Below, piece after piece: positions 9,274 through 17,229 of a stretch of DNA of 64,000 nt. Every line of letters begins with the position of its first letter. Positions within the stretch are counted from its first letter, which is position 1. The stretch is from CBDAKK01 sp965196605 (GTDB taxonomy: Bacteria; Spirochaetota; Spirochaetia; WTKD01; G963693115). Where the stretch lies: NCBI GenBank assembly GCA_965196605.1, contig CBDAKK010000008.1:744001-808000 (forward strand), in the 5' to 3' direction. The position numbers were made by a program, and so were the translations under genes. The notes beneath the pieces were generated by a model. That model was not told the origin of the DNA and did no database searches. It worked only from the letters and a program-made list of their open reading frames with translations.

Positions 9274-10449
9274 ATGCAAGCTTTTATTTCTGACGCTGTG
9301 TACACGGCAGGCGCGTTTAAGCGCCTTGCTGTTTTAGAAGACGCTGGGGTAATTCTCGACCTTGTGCCTCATGATGATGTTCCGCAAGACGCAGAGCACA
9401 TACATTGCCCGCATGCGCTCATACCCGCCTTTACCGACTTGCAAATAAATGGTTGTGGTGGCGCGCTGCTCAATAGGGACATGAGCATGGAGGCGCTACA
9501 AACCATGCATGATGCAAGCCTGCAAACAGGCGTTACGTCAATCTACCCCACGCTTATTACATGCCCCGATGAGCAAATTATAGAAGGGCTTGCCCTCATG
9601 GAAAAAGCGCTTATGGAAAAAGAGCGCATGCCCGCTTTGGAAGGCCTCCATTTGGAAGGTCCCTTCATCGGCACAACAAACAATGGTACGCACCCTATAC
9701 GCCTCATTCGTCCTTTAGACGAAGGCATGCTGCAGACCTTGTGTGAGTACGCCGAGAAGGGCGTTTTAAAAATTATTACCGTTGCGCCTGAAAACGTTCC
9801 GCCTCAATACATTAGGCGCTTGGTTGAGCATGGCGTTGTGGTTTCTTTGGGGCACTCTAATGCAAGCGTAGAACAGGTGCGCAAAGCCGTAGAGGCGGGC
9901 GCTAGCTTGGTAACACACTTGTACAATGGCATGCCCTTGCTTGCAGGCAGAGAGCCTTCTGTGGTGGGCGCTGCCTTTATGCTTGAGGGGCTACATGCTA
10001 GCATTATTGCGGACTTTGTGCATGTAAGCGCGGACGGCTTACGCATTGCCAAGGCTATCATGGGGCGCAGGTTGTTTGCGGTTACCGACGCAACAGCCAC
10101 GGGCTCACATGAAACACATCTTGTACTCAATGACGAAGTGTGTAGCATAGAAAACTCGGTTATTAGAAACACGCACAGTGGGAGCCTCGCGGGTTCTGCC
10201 ATAACCATGGATAGAACCTACGAGAATCTCATGCAGCTTTTTGGAGTGGAAGAAGCGATAGAGATGTGTTCAAGCATTCCCGCCGATGTGGTGTATAACA
10301 AAAACCTTGGTACAAAAAACTACAAAAAAGGCAGAATTGCAAAAGACCATGCCGCCAATTTTTTATGCGTGCAGCATGACGACACACAGTTTTGCATAAA
10401 GGATGTAGTGCTCTTTGGAAAGAGTCAGACAAAACATTCTATGGTGTAG
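9274..10449 (+). CDS. nagA: N-acetylglucosamine-6-phosphate deacetylase
   Basis: The 391-residue amidohydrolase shows the NagA landmarks: FTDLQINGCGG, HLEGPFIG (metal Glu), SLGHSNAS (His), THLYNGMP (His) and FAVTDATATG (catalytic Asp). It removes acetate from GlcNAc-6-P, or GalNAc-6-P in AgaS-type pathways. AGGAG at 9261-9265 sets the ATG at 9274, 11 bp after the kinase gene. It is the last gene of the agaS-kinase-nagA operon. The window has a second, distinct NagA at 45655 with HIHG rather than LQING at the first metal site. Confidence 0.93.
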   Translation: MQAFISDAVYTAGAFKRLAVLEDAGVILDLVPHDDVPQDAEHIHCPHALIPAFTDLQINGCGGALLNRDMSMEALQTMHDASLQTGVTSIYPTLITCPDEQIIEGLALMEKALMEKERMPALEGLHLEGPFIGTTNNGTHPIRLIRPLDEGMLQTLCEYAEKGVLKIITVAPENVPPQYIRRLVEHGVVVSLGHSNASVEQVRKAVEAGASLVTHLYNGMPLLAGREPSVVGAAFMLEGLHASIIADFVHVSADGLRIAKAIMGRRLFAVTDATATGSHETHLVLNDEVCSIENSVIRNTHSGSLAGSAITMDRTYENLMQLFGVEEAIEMCSSIPADVVYNKNLGTKNYKKGRIAKDHAANFLCVQHDDTQFCIKDVVLFGKSQTKHSMV

Positions 10450-10534
10450 TTGCTTAGTTTTGTGTTGGGGCTAGCATACGCTTCTTTATGTAATGTTCAT
10501 TGCAATACAGTGATGAGGTTGTATCACATGCTTT

Positions 10535-10738
10535 GTGTACTCATATCAACAAGGTTATGAGAATATCATAAAGGGCTCTGTTAATTATAGTTCTGAAGAC
10601 CGCGTGCTTTTTGGAAAAATAGAAGGCATACAAGAACTTATGTCTTATGAGGGCGGTTCACAATATCAACTTGAAAAAGCATTTAAAGAAACAGTAGAGG
10701 AATACATAAATATCTGTACAGAACAGGCAAAACCCTAA
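10535..10738 (+). pseudogene. truncated hicB antitoxin copy
   Basis: This 67-codon ORF (GTG start) matches the first half of the complete HicB at 11659-12021. It has VNYSSEDRVLFGKIEGI and AFKETVEEYINICTEQ but stops at EQAKP, where the full copy goes on into its DNA-binding ribbon-helix-helix part. Nucleotides about 10577-10730 are near-identical to 11707-11861, after which similarity ends. Only the HicA-neutralising partial RNase H-like domain would remain. It is either a decayed duplicate or a truncated antitoxin without DNA binding. No hicA partner is next to it. Confidence 0.7.
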
Positions 10739-10763
10739 TTATTTATACTTACTTGCATTTTTT

Positions 10764-10952
10764 GTGATATATGATTATTGTGATGATATGGAAGCAAAAA
10801 AGGATAATTCGCTTGTGCAACCAGTGACTCATTATGATTTATTGAGTGAACAGATACGAAGTGTAAAATCGCAAATAAGTACGATATTTTGGATAATGGG
10901 CATTGGGTTTACTACTATTATTGCTTTGATGATATATTTCCAGTCTATATAA
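10764..10952 (+). CDS. small single-pass membrane protein, unknown
   Basis: A 62-codon ORF with a polar N-terminal half (SEQIRSVKSQIS, possible short coiled coil) and one hydrophobic segment, IFWIMGIGFTTIIALMIYF, at the C-terminus. The layout resembles small phage-type XhlA-like or membrane-anchored peptides, but I do not recognise it. The start is GTG at 10764 or ATG at 10788; neither has a clear ribosome site. It lies in the AT-rich toxin-antitoxin patch. Confidence 0.4.
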   Translation: MIYDYCDDMEAKKDNSLVQPVTHYDLLSEQIRSVKSQISTIFWIMGIGFTTIIALMIYFQSI

Positions 10953-10965
10953 CCAGTCTATATAA
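10940..10965 (+). repeat. 13-bp tandem duplication
   Basis: CCAGTCTATATAA occurs twice in direct succession at 10940-10952 and 10953-10965, spanning the stop codon of the small membrane ORF. It is a simple local duplication. Confidence 0.8.
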
Positions 10966-10973
10966 ATAGACAA

Positions 10974-10998
10974 CATGGCGATATACACGGTATATTTC
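10974..10998 (+). repeat. 25-bp direct repeat, left copy
   Basis: The 25 bases here are identical to 12095-12119. The core is an inverted repeat, ATATAC-ACG-GTATAT. The two copies bracket a small minus-strand ORF and hicAB, and each follows a hicB copy (truncated or complete). This points to segmental duplication or to a target/attachment site. Confidence 0.8.
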
Positions 10999-11014
10999 GA
11001 ACCATGGTTATAAT

Positions 11015-11221
11015 TCATGCATTTTCTGCTGCTTTCATGAGCTTTTTTATTTCCGCTTCTTTTGCTGAGGTGGCCAATCTATCATTTATGCGTTCTTGTG
11101 CGAGCTGCATAATTTCAGGGTCGTCTTCTATCTCTCGATCAGAGTAAACGGCTATACCTAATCGCTTTGCAATGCTAGCAAATAGCATCTTATCTTCTTT
11201 GTTTGTATTTATATGCAACAT
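11015..11221 (-). CDS. small hypothetical protein, antitoxin-like
   Basis: A 68-residue charged protein (RINDRLATSAKEAEIKK, helical throughout). Size, helix content and position between hicB copies suggest an orphan antitoxin-type protein, but no family is recognised. The ATG at 11221 is preceded on its strand by an AGGGA-like ribosome site. Composition is AT-rich like the rest of the patch. Confidence 0.4.
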   Translation of the reverse strand: MLHINTNKEDKMLFASIAKRLGIAVYSDREIEDDPEIMQLAQERINDRLATSAKEAEIKKLMKAAENA

Positions 11222-11280
11222 ATGAAATCCCTACCTACTGCATAGTTTAGTGAATATAGATGCGAAATAGTAGAGTGAAT

Positions 11281-11327
11281 AAAAGCAACTGAAATTAGTT
11301 GCTTTTATTTTTGCATTATTCTATAAT
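11281..11327 (+). promoter_or_regulatory. hicAB promoter overlapping an inverted repeat
   Basis: AAAAGCAACT at 11281-11290 and AGTTGCTTTT at 11297-11306 form a perfect 10-bp inverted repeat with a 6-nt loop and T-rich tail. The right arm contains the -35 box TTGCTT (11299-11304), 17 bp before the -10 TATAAT (11322-11327). The repeat could be a terminator for upstream transcription or the operator through which HicB represses its own operon, a common HicAB arrangement. Confidence 0.55.
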
Positions 11328-11375
11328 TGAAACATAGGATAACGTAACAAGAAAATAAAAGGAGGATTGTGTGTT

Positions 11376-11615
11376 GTGTCTAAAACAGATAAACTTTTTA
11401 ACAAGCTGAAAGATTATCGTAGGAGCATTACCTACTTAGAAGTAGAAACTCTTTTAAAGTCATTAGGGTACGTGGAACGTAAAAAGGGGAAAACAGCGGG
11501 GTCAAAAGTTACGTTTATTCACGAATCTCGCGGTCCGATAGGCTTGCATAAGCCGCATACTCAAAAAGAGTTAAAAAAATATCAACGTGATCAAATTTTG
11601 GAGGTTTTGATCTAA
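11376..11615 (+). CDS. hicA: HicA-family toxin (mRNA interferase)
   Basis: The 79-residue protein matches HicA: a dsRBD-like fold with TAGSKVTFIH and GLHKPHTQKELKKYQRDQILEVL. HicA toxins cleave mRNA independently of the ribosome. In this branch the usual GSHHxF catalytic His is replaced (GSKVTF), so activity should not be assumed. I prefer GTG at 11376: GGAGG at 11361-11365 is 10 nt away, while the TTG at 11367 is only 1 nt from it. The complete hicB follows after 43 bp, giving toxin-antitoxin order. Confidence 0.85.
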   Translation: MSKTDKLFNKLKDYRRSITYLEVETLLKSLGYVERKKGKTAGSKVTFIHESRGPIGLHKPHTQKELKKYQRDQILEVLI

Positions 11616-11658
11616 GACTTTAGTATAATTTTTATATGAATGATAATAAGGAGGATTA

Positions 11659-12021
11659 ATGATGAAATCCAACTATAATTTGTTGAGTTACAAGGGCTTT
11701 ATTGGCTCTGTTAATTATAGCCCTGAAGACCGCGTACTTTTTGGAAAAATAGAAGGCATACAAGGGCTTATGTCTTACGAAGGTACTTCAGTAGGTGAAC
11801 TTGAAGAAGCATTTAAAGAAGCAGTAGAGGAATACATAAATATCTGCACAGAACAAGGAAAAGATCCGTATAAATCATTTTCTGGTAGCTTTAATGTAAG
11901 AATCCCTGTAGAGTTACATCAGCAAGCATATTTGATGGCAAAATCACAAAAAATAACCTTAAATAAACTTGTAAAAAATGCCATAGAAAGTAAAATAAGT
12001 TCGCTCCAGTCCATACAATAA
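11659..12021 (+). CDS. hicB: HicB-family antitoxin
   Basis: A 120-residue HicB. The N-terminal partial RNase H-like domain (VNYSPEDRVLFGKIEGI, EAFKEAVEEYINICTEQGK) binds and blocks HicA. The C-terminal ribbon-helix-helix (FNVRIPVELHQQAYLMAKS, LNKLVKNAIES) binds the operon promoter. AAGGAGG at 11648-11654 serves ATG 11659 or 11662. Its N-terminal half has a near-identical truncated twin at 10535-10738. Confidence 0.92.
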   Translation: MMKSNYNLLSYKGFIGSVNYSPEDRVLFGKIEGIQGLMSYEGTSVGELEEAFKEAVEEYINICTEQGKDPYKSFSGSFNVRIPVELHQQAYLMAKSQKITLNKLVKNAIESKISSLQSIQ

Positions 12022-12477
12022 AGCCATCTGCTGCTTAAAAGCAAATATCATAAAGCTTGTTATGCTAGTGTTATTTAAAAGTTTCGTCATGCTACATGGC
12101 GATATACACGGTATATTTCCATATCCTTTTCATGAACATAAACAATAAAAACTTCGCGCAAGGGTAGCAATGAGGGCGCAACGAGGCTGACATGAATTTT
12201 ACACTTGGAAAGTTGGTTGTTATTGGCATTGAAAGAAAATATCACAATCTCAAATTATTTGAGGTGTAGCCGTGTACAAAAAGTTTATTTATGATAGTAT
12301 CATATACAGAATACGCGGGTATTCGTGGTAGAGATTTCAACCTCAGACATTTATTTGTACACATTTTTATGTTTTTTCTACAAGTTGTTGTCTTGCAATG
12401 ATTTATGGTCGTTTTTTGGTTTTCAATCCTCCCGCCCCAGCGTAAAATTCAGATATTTTTTCTATGAGGGTTTATAC
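12022..12477. other. gene-poor gap between hicB and rplY
   Basis: This 456-bp gap holds the right copy of the 25-bp repeat, a TGATAGTATCA palindrome near 12292-12302 and a small hairpin GAATAC/GTATTC at 12309-12324. Reading frames run through part of it (an open frame joins rplY from 12325), but the upstream extension has no L25 homology. I see no convincing gene. Confidence 0.5.
12095..12119 (+). repeat. 25-bp direct repeat, right copy
   Basis: Identical to 10974-10998, with the ATATAC-ACG-GTATAT inverted core. It lies 73 bp after the hicB stop. Confidence 0.8.
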
Positions 12478-13080
12478 ATGGATCATATTCTCATCGCGAA
12501 AACGCGGGATGTAACTAAAAAGAGTGAGGCAAAACGTATACGAAAGGAGGGGGAAATACCAAGCATCGTATACGGAAATAAAAAGCAGCCCACACCTATC
12601 AGCATAAACGGAAAGGAATTTAAAAAGCAATTTTCTCATGTTTCGGAAAGCACTATTATAACGCTAAAAATTCCGGGCTCTGATGATAAGGATGTGCTTA
12701 TTAAGCAATATGACTACGATATGGTGAAGGGGAGTTTGACGCACATTGACTTTTTTGAGATAAGTAGTGATAAGGAGTTGCATGCACATGTGGAAATTAT
12801 TACCACGGGCAATTGTGAAGGCGTACGCCTTGGTGGAATTCTTGAGTATTTTTCGCATGAAGTTGAAGTTGCGTGTTTGCCAAAAGACTTGCCCGAAACT
12901 ATAAGCCTAGACATAAGTAACTTAAACATTGGTGATTCTTTGCATGTCTCTGATTTGCCGAGTATTGCGGGAGTCAAGTATGTACCCTCCGCAGACCAAG
13001 TTATTTTACATGTGGCAGCACCGCGGGTAGCTGATGAGTCTACTCAGGTGAGTGAAGAAGAGACTACGGAAGAAGAATAG
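12478..13080 (+). CDS. rplY: 50S ribosomal protein L25/general stress protein Ctc
   Basis: The 200-residue product is the long (CTC) form of L25, which binds 5S rRNA. The N-terminal L25 domain has KSEAKRIRKEGEIPSIVYG, and the C-terminal TL5-like domain has EVEVACLPKDLPE and ISNLNIGDSLHVSD, followed by an acidic tail (SEEETTEEE). ATG 12478 has GAGGG at 12466-12470; the open frame upstream to 12325 is not part of the family. It heads the run rplY-pth-tilS-ftsH. Confidence 0.94.
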   Translation: MDHILIAKTRDVTKKSEAKRIRKEGEIPSIVYGNKKQPTPISINGKEFKKQFSHVSESTIITLKIPGSDDKDVLIKQYDYDMVKGSLTHIDFFEISSDKELHAHVEIITTGNCEGVRLGGILEYFSHEVEVACLPKDLPETISLDISNLNIGDSLHVSDLPSIAGVKYVPSADQVILHVAAPRVADESTQVSEEETTEEE

Positions 13081-13090
13081 CGTGTGCATG

Positions 13091-13124
13091 AGGCGCGTTG
13101 TTAGACAAAATTGATGCGCCTTTC
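13091..13124 (+). terminator. possible terminator after rplY
   Basis: AGGCGC (13091-13096) pairs with GCGCCT (13116-13121), with an inner TTGT/ACAA stem and TTTCT after it. The T-tract is short and pth starts at 13142, so it may only attenuate. Confidence 0.35.
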
Positions 13125-13141
13125 TACGGCTTATATGCATT

Positions 13142-13753
13142 ATGCGAAAAAAAGTGCTCATAGCAGGGCTTGGAAACATAGGCAAGGAATATGAGCGTAC
13201 AAGACACAATGTTGGGTTTTGTGTTGTAGATGAGCTTGCACGCCTTTTAGGTTGTACATTTTCTTTTAAGTCTTCATTTCACGCGTATGTGGCGCAGCAT
13301 GCAACGGCGCATGGTAGCTTTGTTCTGATGAAGCCTGCGCAGTTTATGAACAATTCAGGCTCTGCCGTGGCGGCATTGTGTGCATGGCACAAAATACCGA
13401 CGCGTGAGAATTGTTTTATTGTTACGGACAACACAGACCTTGACGTGGGTGTAGTGCGTCTCAAACGGCCAAAGCATGGCAAGCAAACTTCTACAACCCA
13501 TAATGGCATTCGTTCCATCATACAGCATTTAGGGCATGACTTATTTTTACGCATGTACCTTGGCATAGGCAGCGCTAGAGCATCTCAAAAACTCTCGTCT
13601 TATGTGTTGGGCAGATGGCATGAAAGCGAAGATGCGGCATATCAAGCCATGATTTCCATAAGCGCGGGGGTGCTTGCTCATGCGCTTAGCCAACCCTTTG
13701 ATGCGCTTTCTCAAACGCTCAGTAAGTCATTGCAGGCGTCAAAGCTACCATGA
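13142..13753 (+). CDS. pth: peptidyl-tRNA hydrolase
   Basis: This 203-residue enzyme releases tRNA from stalled peptidyl-tRNA. It has GLGNIGKEYERTRHNVGF with the catalytic His, KPAQFMNNSG with the substrate-binding Asn, TDLDVG with the catalytic Asp, and THNGIRSI. Length is normal. It overlaps tilS by 4 bp (ATGA), so both are coupled. Confidence 0.96.
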   Translation: MRKKVLIAGLGNIGKEYERTRHNVGFCVVDELARLLGCTFSFKSSFHAYVAQHATAHGSFVLMKPAQFMNNSGSAVAALCAWHKIPTRENCFIVTDNTDLDVGVVRLKRPKHGKQTSTTHNGIRSIIQHLGHDLFLRMYLGIGSARASQKLSSYVLGRWHESEDAAYQAMISISAGVLAHALSQPFDALSQTLSKSLQASKLP

Positions 13754-15174
13754 CGTCTGATGTGCGCATTGTGCAAGAGTTGTGCGCAATGCTTGCAGCC
13801 ACCTCACCTGCTGGCACGTCGCCTCATGTGCTTTGTGCGCTTTCAGGGGGCAAGGACAGCGTGGGCTTGCTTGCTACTCTGGCCGAGACGGCGGAGCATA
13901 AAAGGCATTACACGCTGTGTGCGGGGTACGTAAACCACAGCGCGCAAGAGCAGAGCGCGCAAGCGCGTGAATTTGAGACGGTGCGTTCCGTCTGTGCGTC
14001 TTTGGACATTCCGTTATGCGCGCTTTCCTTGTGTGGCATTGAGCCTTGCGCCCCTGTCTCTGAGGCGTATTTGCGTGAAAGGCGCTATGAGGCTTTGTGC
14101 GCTATGGCGCGCGCATGCAAGGCAACACACATAGTGACGGCGCATCATCAGGGGGACGTCTACGAAAGCGTGCTCATGAGGCTTTTGACGCACGGCGCGT
14201 GGCAGGGGCTTTCTGGAATTCCAAGCATGCGAAAAATACGCTGTGGGTACCAAGACATTTTTGTACTTCGCCCTGCCTTGCAAGCACAGCCGGCACTCTT
14301 TCATTCACAGCAGCTTCCACATCATGCAGATGCTAGCAATGCTGATACGCGCTATAAGCGAAATGCGCTGCGTAATCAAGTTATTCCAGTCATTGAAAAA
14401 CATTTTCCGCAGGCAAACGAACGCGTGAATGCTTTTGCTCATGCGCAATGCTCTTTGCGTACCTTTGTGGAATCGACTATTCCGCCGTGGCTTGTGGCGC
14501 ATGAACATATTGTGTTTTCCTTTAGTGTATTTGCAGCGCTTTCGCGTGTGCAACAAAACCATGTATTATGTACGGGGGCAAATAAGCTTGGAATACCGCA
14601 GCTCACACACACCTTTTTAGAAGCATGCCGCAAGTCTCTCTTGCACGATATGAGTTCCATCTGTATTAAGAATACCCTACTTGTGAAACGCGGCAAGAGC
14701 TTGGTGTGGAAAATATTCTCTACAGGTTCTGAAAGTGTGTGTGCGAATGATTATGCTTCTAAGATGAAAACCTTTCCTGTGCATGAGCGTTGTTCTTTGG
14801 TGTACACAAACAATGGTTCGTGGGTTGTTAGTGCAGCTGATGAACTACAAAAGGGAGATTGTATATCGTATAGCGTTTCTATTATTCCGCCTGTGCATAT
14901 TGCATTTTTAAAAAAATCGGATATTATTGTACAAGGGAGTAAGAAACTCAATGTTTTAAGCATGCTGCGGGTTTCTTCGCAGATGTGGCAAAGTATTCCC
15001 GTGATATGCGACAGAGAGGGCATTGTCTGCGTAGCAGGGGAGTCCTTGCTCAATAGAACGCTGTGTAGAACGTATAAACAACAAAGTTCCATTGATGATA
15101 CTATAAAGCTGTATGCTATTTCTATTGCATACCGTGCAGTAGAGGTTGCTGCTTGTCATCATAATAACGATTAA
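13750..15174 (+). CDS. tilS: tRNA(Ile)-lysidine synthase
   Basis: The 474-residue protein converts C34 of the AUA-reading tRNA-Ile to lysidine. The N-terminal PP-loop ATPase motif is LSGGKDSVGLL (residues about 28-38), followed by GYVNHSAQEQS and VTAHHQGDVYESVLMRL. The C-terminal half is diverged, as usual for TilS. The start overlaps the pth stop. It is followed by ftsH after 32 bp, a neighbourhood common in bacteria. Confidence 0.93.
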   Translation: MTSDVRIVQELCAMLAATSPAGTSPHVLCALSGGKDSVGLLATLAETAEHKRHYTLCAGYVNHSAQEQSAQAREFETVRSVCASLDIPLCALSLCGIEPCAPVSEAYLRERRYEALCAMARACKATHIVTAHHQGDVYESVLMRLLTHGAWQGLSGIPSMRKIRCGYQDIFVLRPALQAQPALFHSQQLPHHADASNADTRYKRNALRNQVIPVIEKHFPQANERVNAFAHAQCSLRTFVESTIPPWLVAHEHIVFSFSVFAALSRVQQNHVLCTGANKLGIPQLTHTFLEACRKSLLHDMSSICIKNTLLVKRGKSLVWKIFSTGSESVCANDYASKMKTFPVHERCSLVYTNNGSWVVSAADELQKGDCISYSVSIIPPVHIAFLKKSDIIVQGSKKLNVLSMLRVSSQMWQSIPVICDREGIVCVAGESLLNRTLCRTYKQQSSIDDTIKLYAISIAYRAVEVAACHHNND

Positions 15175-15206
15175 AGATTATAATAATAATTTTAAGAGAG
15201 GTTACC

Positions 15207-17174
15207 TTGAATAAGTTCAGATTAGACACTATGTTGCGACTTGCATTTTTTAATTTTCCGGGCATGGAGTATAGAGGGAATAATCCACAAAATCAAAATA
15301 ATCAAAATAATCAGAATAATCAGAATAATAAAAACGGACCGCAGGGCGGTGGACAGAAAAACCCCAATAGAAATATTTTTCTCATTATGTTGATTATGGC
15401 TGTGGTGTTTTCCATTTCGTTTTTTTATAGCAACATAAGTAATTACACGCGAAATCATGTAGAGTATTCAAAATTTTTGGACTCTCTTGAGGGTAACGAA
15501 ATAGCTGCGGTTACCATTGTTGCTCAAAATGAAGTGCAGGGAGTTTTTACCAGTGGAGTTCGCTTTCGCACACTCATTCCCTATTATGATGAAACACTTA
15601 TTCCAAAGTTGAGAGAGAGAGGCATTTTGTTTTCTGGGGCAAAGCCCCTGCTTACTTTTGGGCAAATACTTTCTTCCATACTTCCGTGGTTGGTGAGCAT
15701 TATTTTTATTTTGTATATGCTGCGTAGCTTGCGTGGTTTTAGTGGTGGAGGACTTCCTTTTACTAAAAGTAAGGTTCGTTCCTATGTTAAAAATGAGGAG
15801 AAGAAGGTTACCTTCCACGATGTAGCGGGGCAGGATGAAGCCAAGTATGAATTGAAAGAGGTTGTGGAATTTTTGAAGCAGCCTGAGAAGTTTGAAAAAA
15901 TAGGCGCGCGTATTCCGCGTGGTGTTTTGCTTGTAGGTTCTCCGGGCACTGGTAAAACCCTACTTGCGCGTGCTTGTGCGGGAGAAGCACAGGTAAATTT
16001 TTTCTACATGTCGGGTTCTGATTTTGTGGAAATGTTTGCAGGTGTGGGTGCTGGGCGCGTGCGTGAGTTGTTTGAACAAGCACGAAAAAGTTCACCCTGC
16101 ATCGTGTTTATTGACGAGCTTGATGCTGTAGGTAGGTCGCGCTCATCAAGTTATGGTGGCGGGGTACACGATGAGCGTGAGCAAACGCTGAACCAGCTCT
16201 TGGTGGAAATGGATGGCTTTGAAATGCGCGATAGAATTATAGTGCTAGCTGCAACCAATAGGGGAGACATACTCGACAAGGCGCTTTTGCGTCCGGGACG
16301 ATTTGATAGGCATGTGGTAGTTGATATGCCTGACTTGAATGAGCGCGATCAAATATTGGCGATACATGCGAAGAATGTGAAAATAGACGAGAGCGTTAAC
16401 CTTAATCAAATTGCGCGTGCGACTGTCGGGAGTTCTGGTGCTGATTTGGCGAACCTTGTGAATGAGTCTGCCTTGTTTGCTGCGCGTCATGGCCACAAAA
16501 AAGTTACCATGGAGGACTTTGAAGAAGCCCGCGATAAGATTTTGATGGGCGCTGCTCGCAAGAGCAAGGTGATAACCCCTGAGGAAAAATTGCGCACAGC
16601 ACGTCACGAGTCGGGACATGCCTTGCTCCACTTGCTTTTGGAAAACGCAGACCCACTCCACAAAGTCACTATTATTCCGCGTGGCAGGGCTCTGGGCGTG
16701 GCTTTCTCTCTTCCTGAAAAAGACTCATATGGCAAGAGTACCGCGTATTTACTTGACAGAATATCCATATGCTACGGCGGGTACGTCGCTGAAAAAATGT
16801 ACTACAAGGAAAATTCGACTGGAGTTCAAAATGACTTGGAGCAGGCAACGGAAATTGCAAGCGCTATGGTGCGCGATTGGGGCATGAGTAACATAGGTCC
16901 CGTTTCATATAGCAAAAAATCTACGTCCTTTTTTATGCCCGTTGACTCGCCTGCGAAGAGTTCGTACTCTGAGGAGACCTCTCGTGAAATAGACAAGGCA
17001 ATTAAGGATATTCTCGACACTGCTTTGAATACCGCGCAAGAACTTTTAGAAAAGAACAAGGACAAGTTAGAAAAACTTACAGCGGCGCTTATGAAACAAG
17101 AAACCCTTTTGGGTGAGCAGGTCACTGAATTGTTGAATGATGAGACACCTGAGCCCTTAGAAAGGGTCTCATAA
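15207..17174 (+). CDS. ftsH: ATP-dependent zinc metalloprotease FtsH
   Basis: The 655-residue inner-membrane protease unfolds and degrades membrane and soluble proteins. After an Asn/Gln-rich N-terminus come TM1 (IFLIMLIMAVVFSISFF), a periplasmic part and TM2 (near residues 150-170). Walker A is GSPGTGKT (244-251), Walker B is CIVFIDELDAVGRSR, the arginine-finger region follows, and the zinc site HESGH starts at H467 (usually HEAGH). I take the TTG at 15207 as start because GAGAGG at 15196-15201 lies 5 nt upstream; ATG 15231 is a poorer alternative. A 9-bp in-frame repeat lies near the N-terminus. Confidence 0.95.
   Translation: MNKFRLDTMLRLAFFNFPGMEYRGNNPQNQNNQNNQNNQNNKNGPQGGGQKNPNRNIFLIMLIMAVVFSISFFYSNISNYTRNHVEYSKFLDSLEGNEIAAVTIVAQNEVQGVFTSGVRFRTLIPYYDETLIPKLRERGILFSGAKPLLTFGQILSSILPWLVSIIFILYMLRSLRGFSGGGLPFTKSKVRSYVKNEEKKVTFHDVAGQDEAKYELKEVVEFLKQPEKFEKIGARIPRGVLLVGSPGTGKTLLARACAGEAQVNFFYMSGSDFVEMFAGVGAGRVRELFEQARKSSPCIVFIDELDAVGRSRSSSYGGGVHDEREQTLNQLLVEMDGFEMRDRIIVLAATNRGDILDKALLRPGRFDRHVVVDMPDLNERDQILAIHAKNVKIDESVNLNQIARATVGSSGADLANLVNESALFAARHGHKKVTMEDFEEARDKILMGAARKSKVITPEEKLRTARHESGHALLHLLLENADPLHKVTIIPRGRALGVAFSLPEKDSYGKSTAYLLDRISICYGGYVAEKMYYKENSTGVQNDLEQATEIASAMVRDWGMSNIGPVSYSKKSTSFFMPVDSPAKSSYSEETSREIDKAIKDILDTALNTAQELLEKNKDKLEKLTAALMKQETLLGEQVTELLNDETPEPLERVS
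15288..15329 (+). repeat. 9-bp in-frame microsatellite in ftsH
   Basis: The unit AATAATCAR repeats about three and a half times, coding NNQ repeats just before the first membrane segment. It is a multiple of three, so changes in copy number would keep the frame. Confidence 0.75.
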
Positions 17175-17229
17175 ATGACCTGCCATTGTAGTGGTAACTT
17201 TATTTAGAAATTGTGTTTAGGCATGTGGA

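Noticed and set aside
12325..12477. N-terminal extension of L25
   Set aside because: The added residues do not belong to the L25 family, and ATG 12478 has its own ribosome site.
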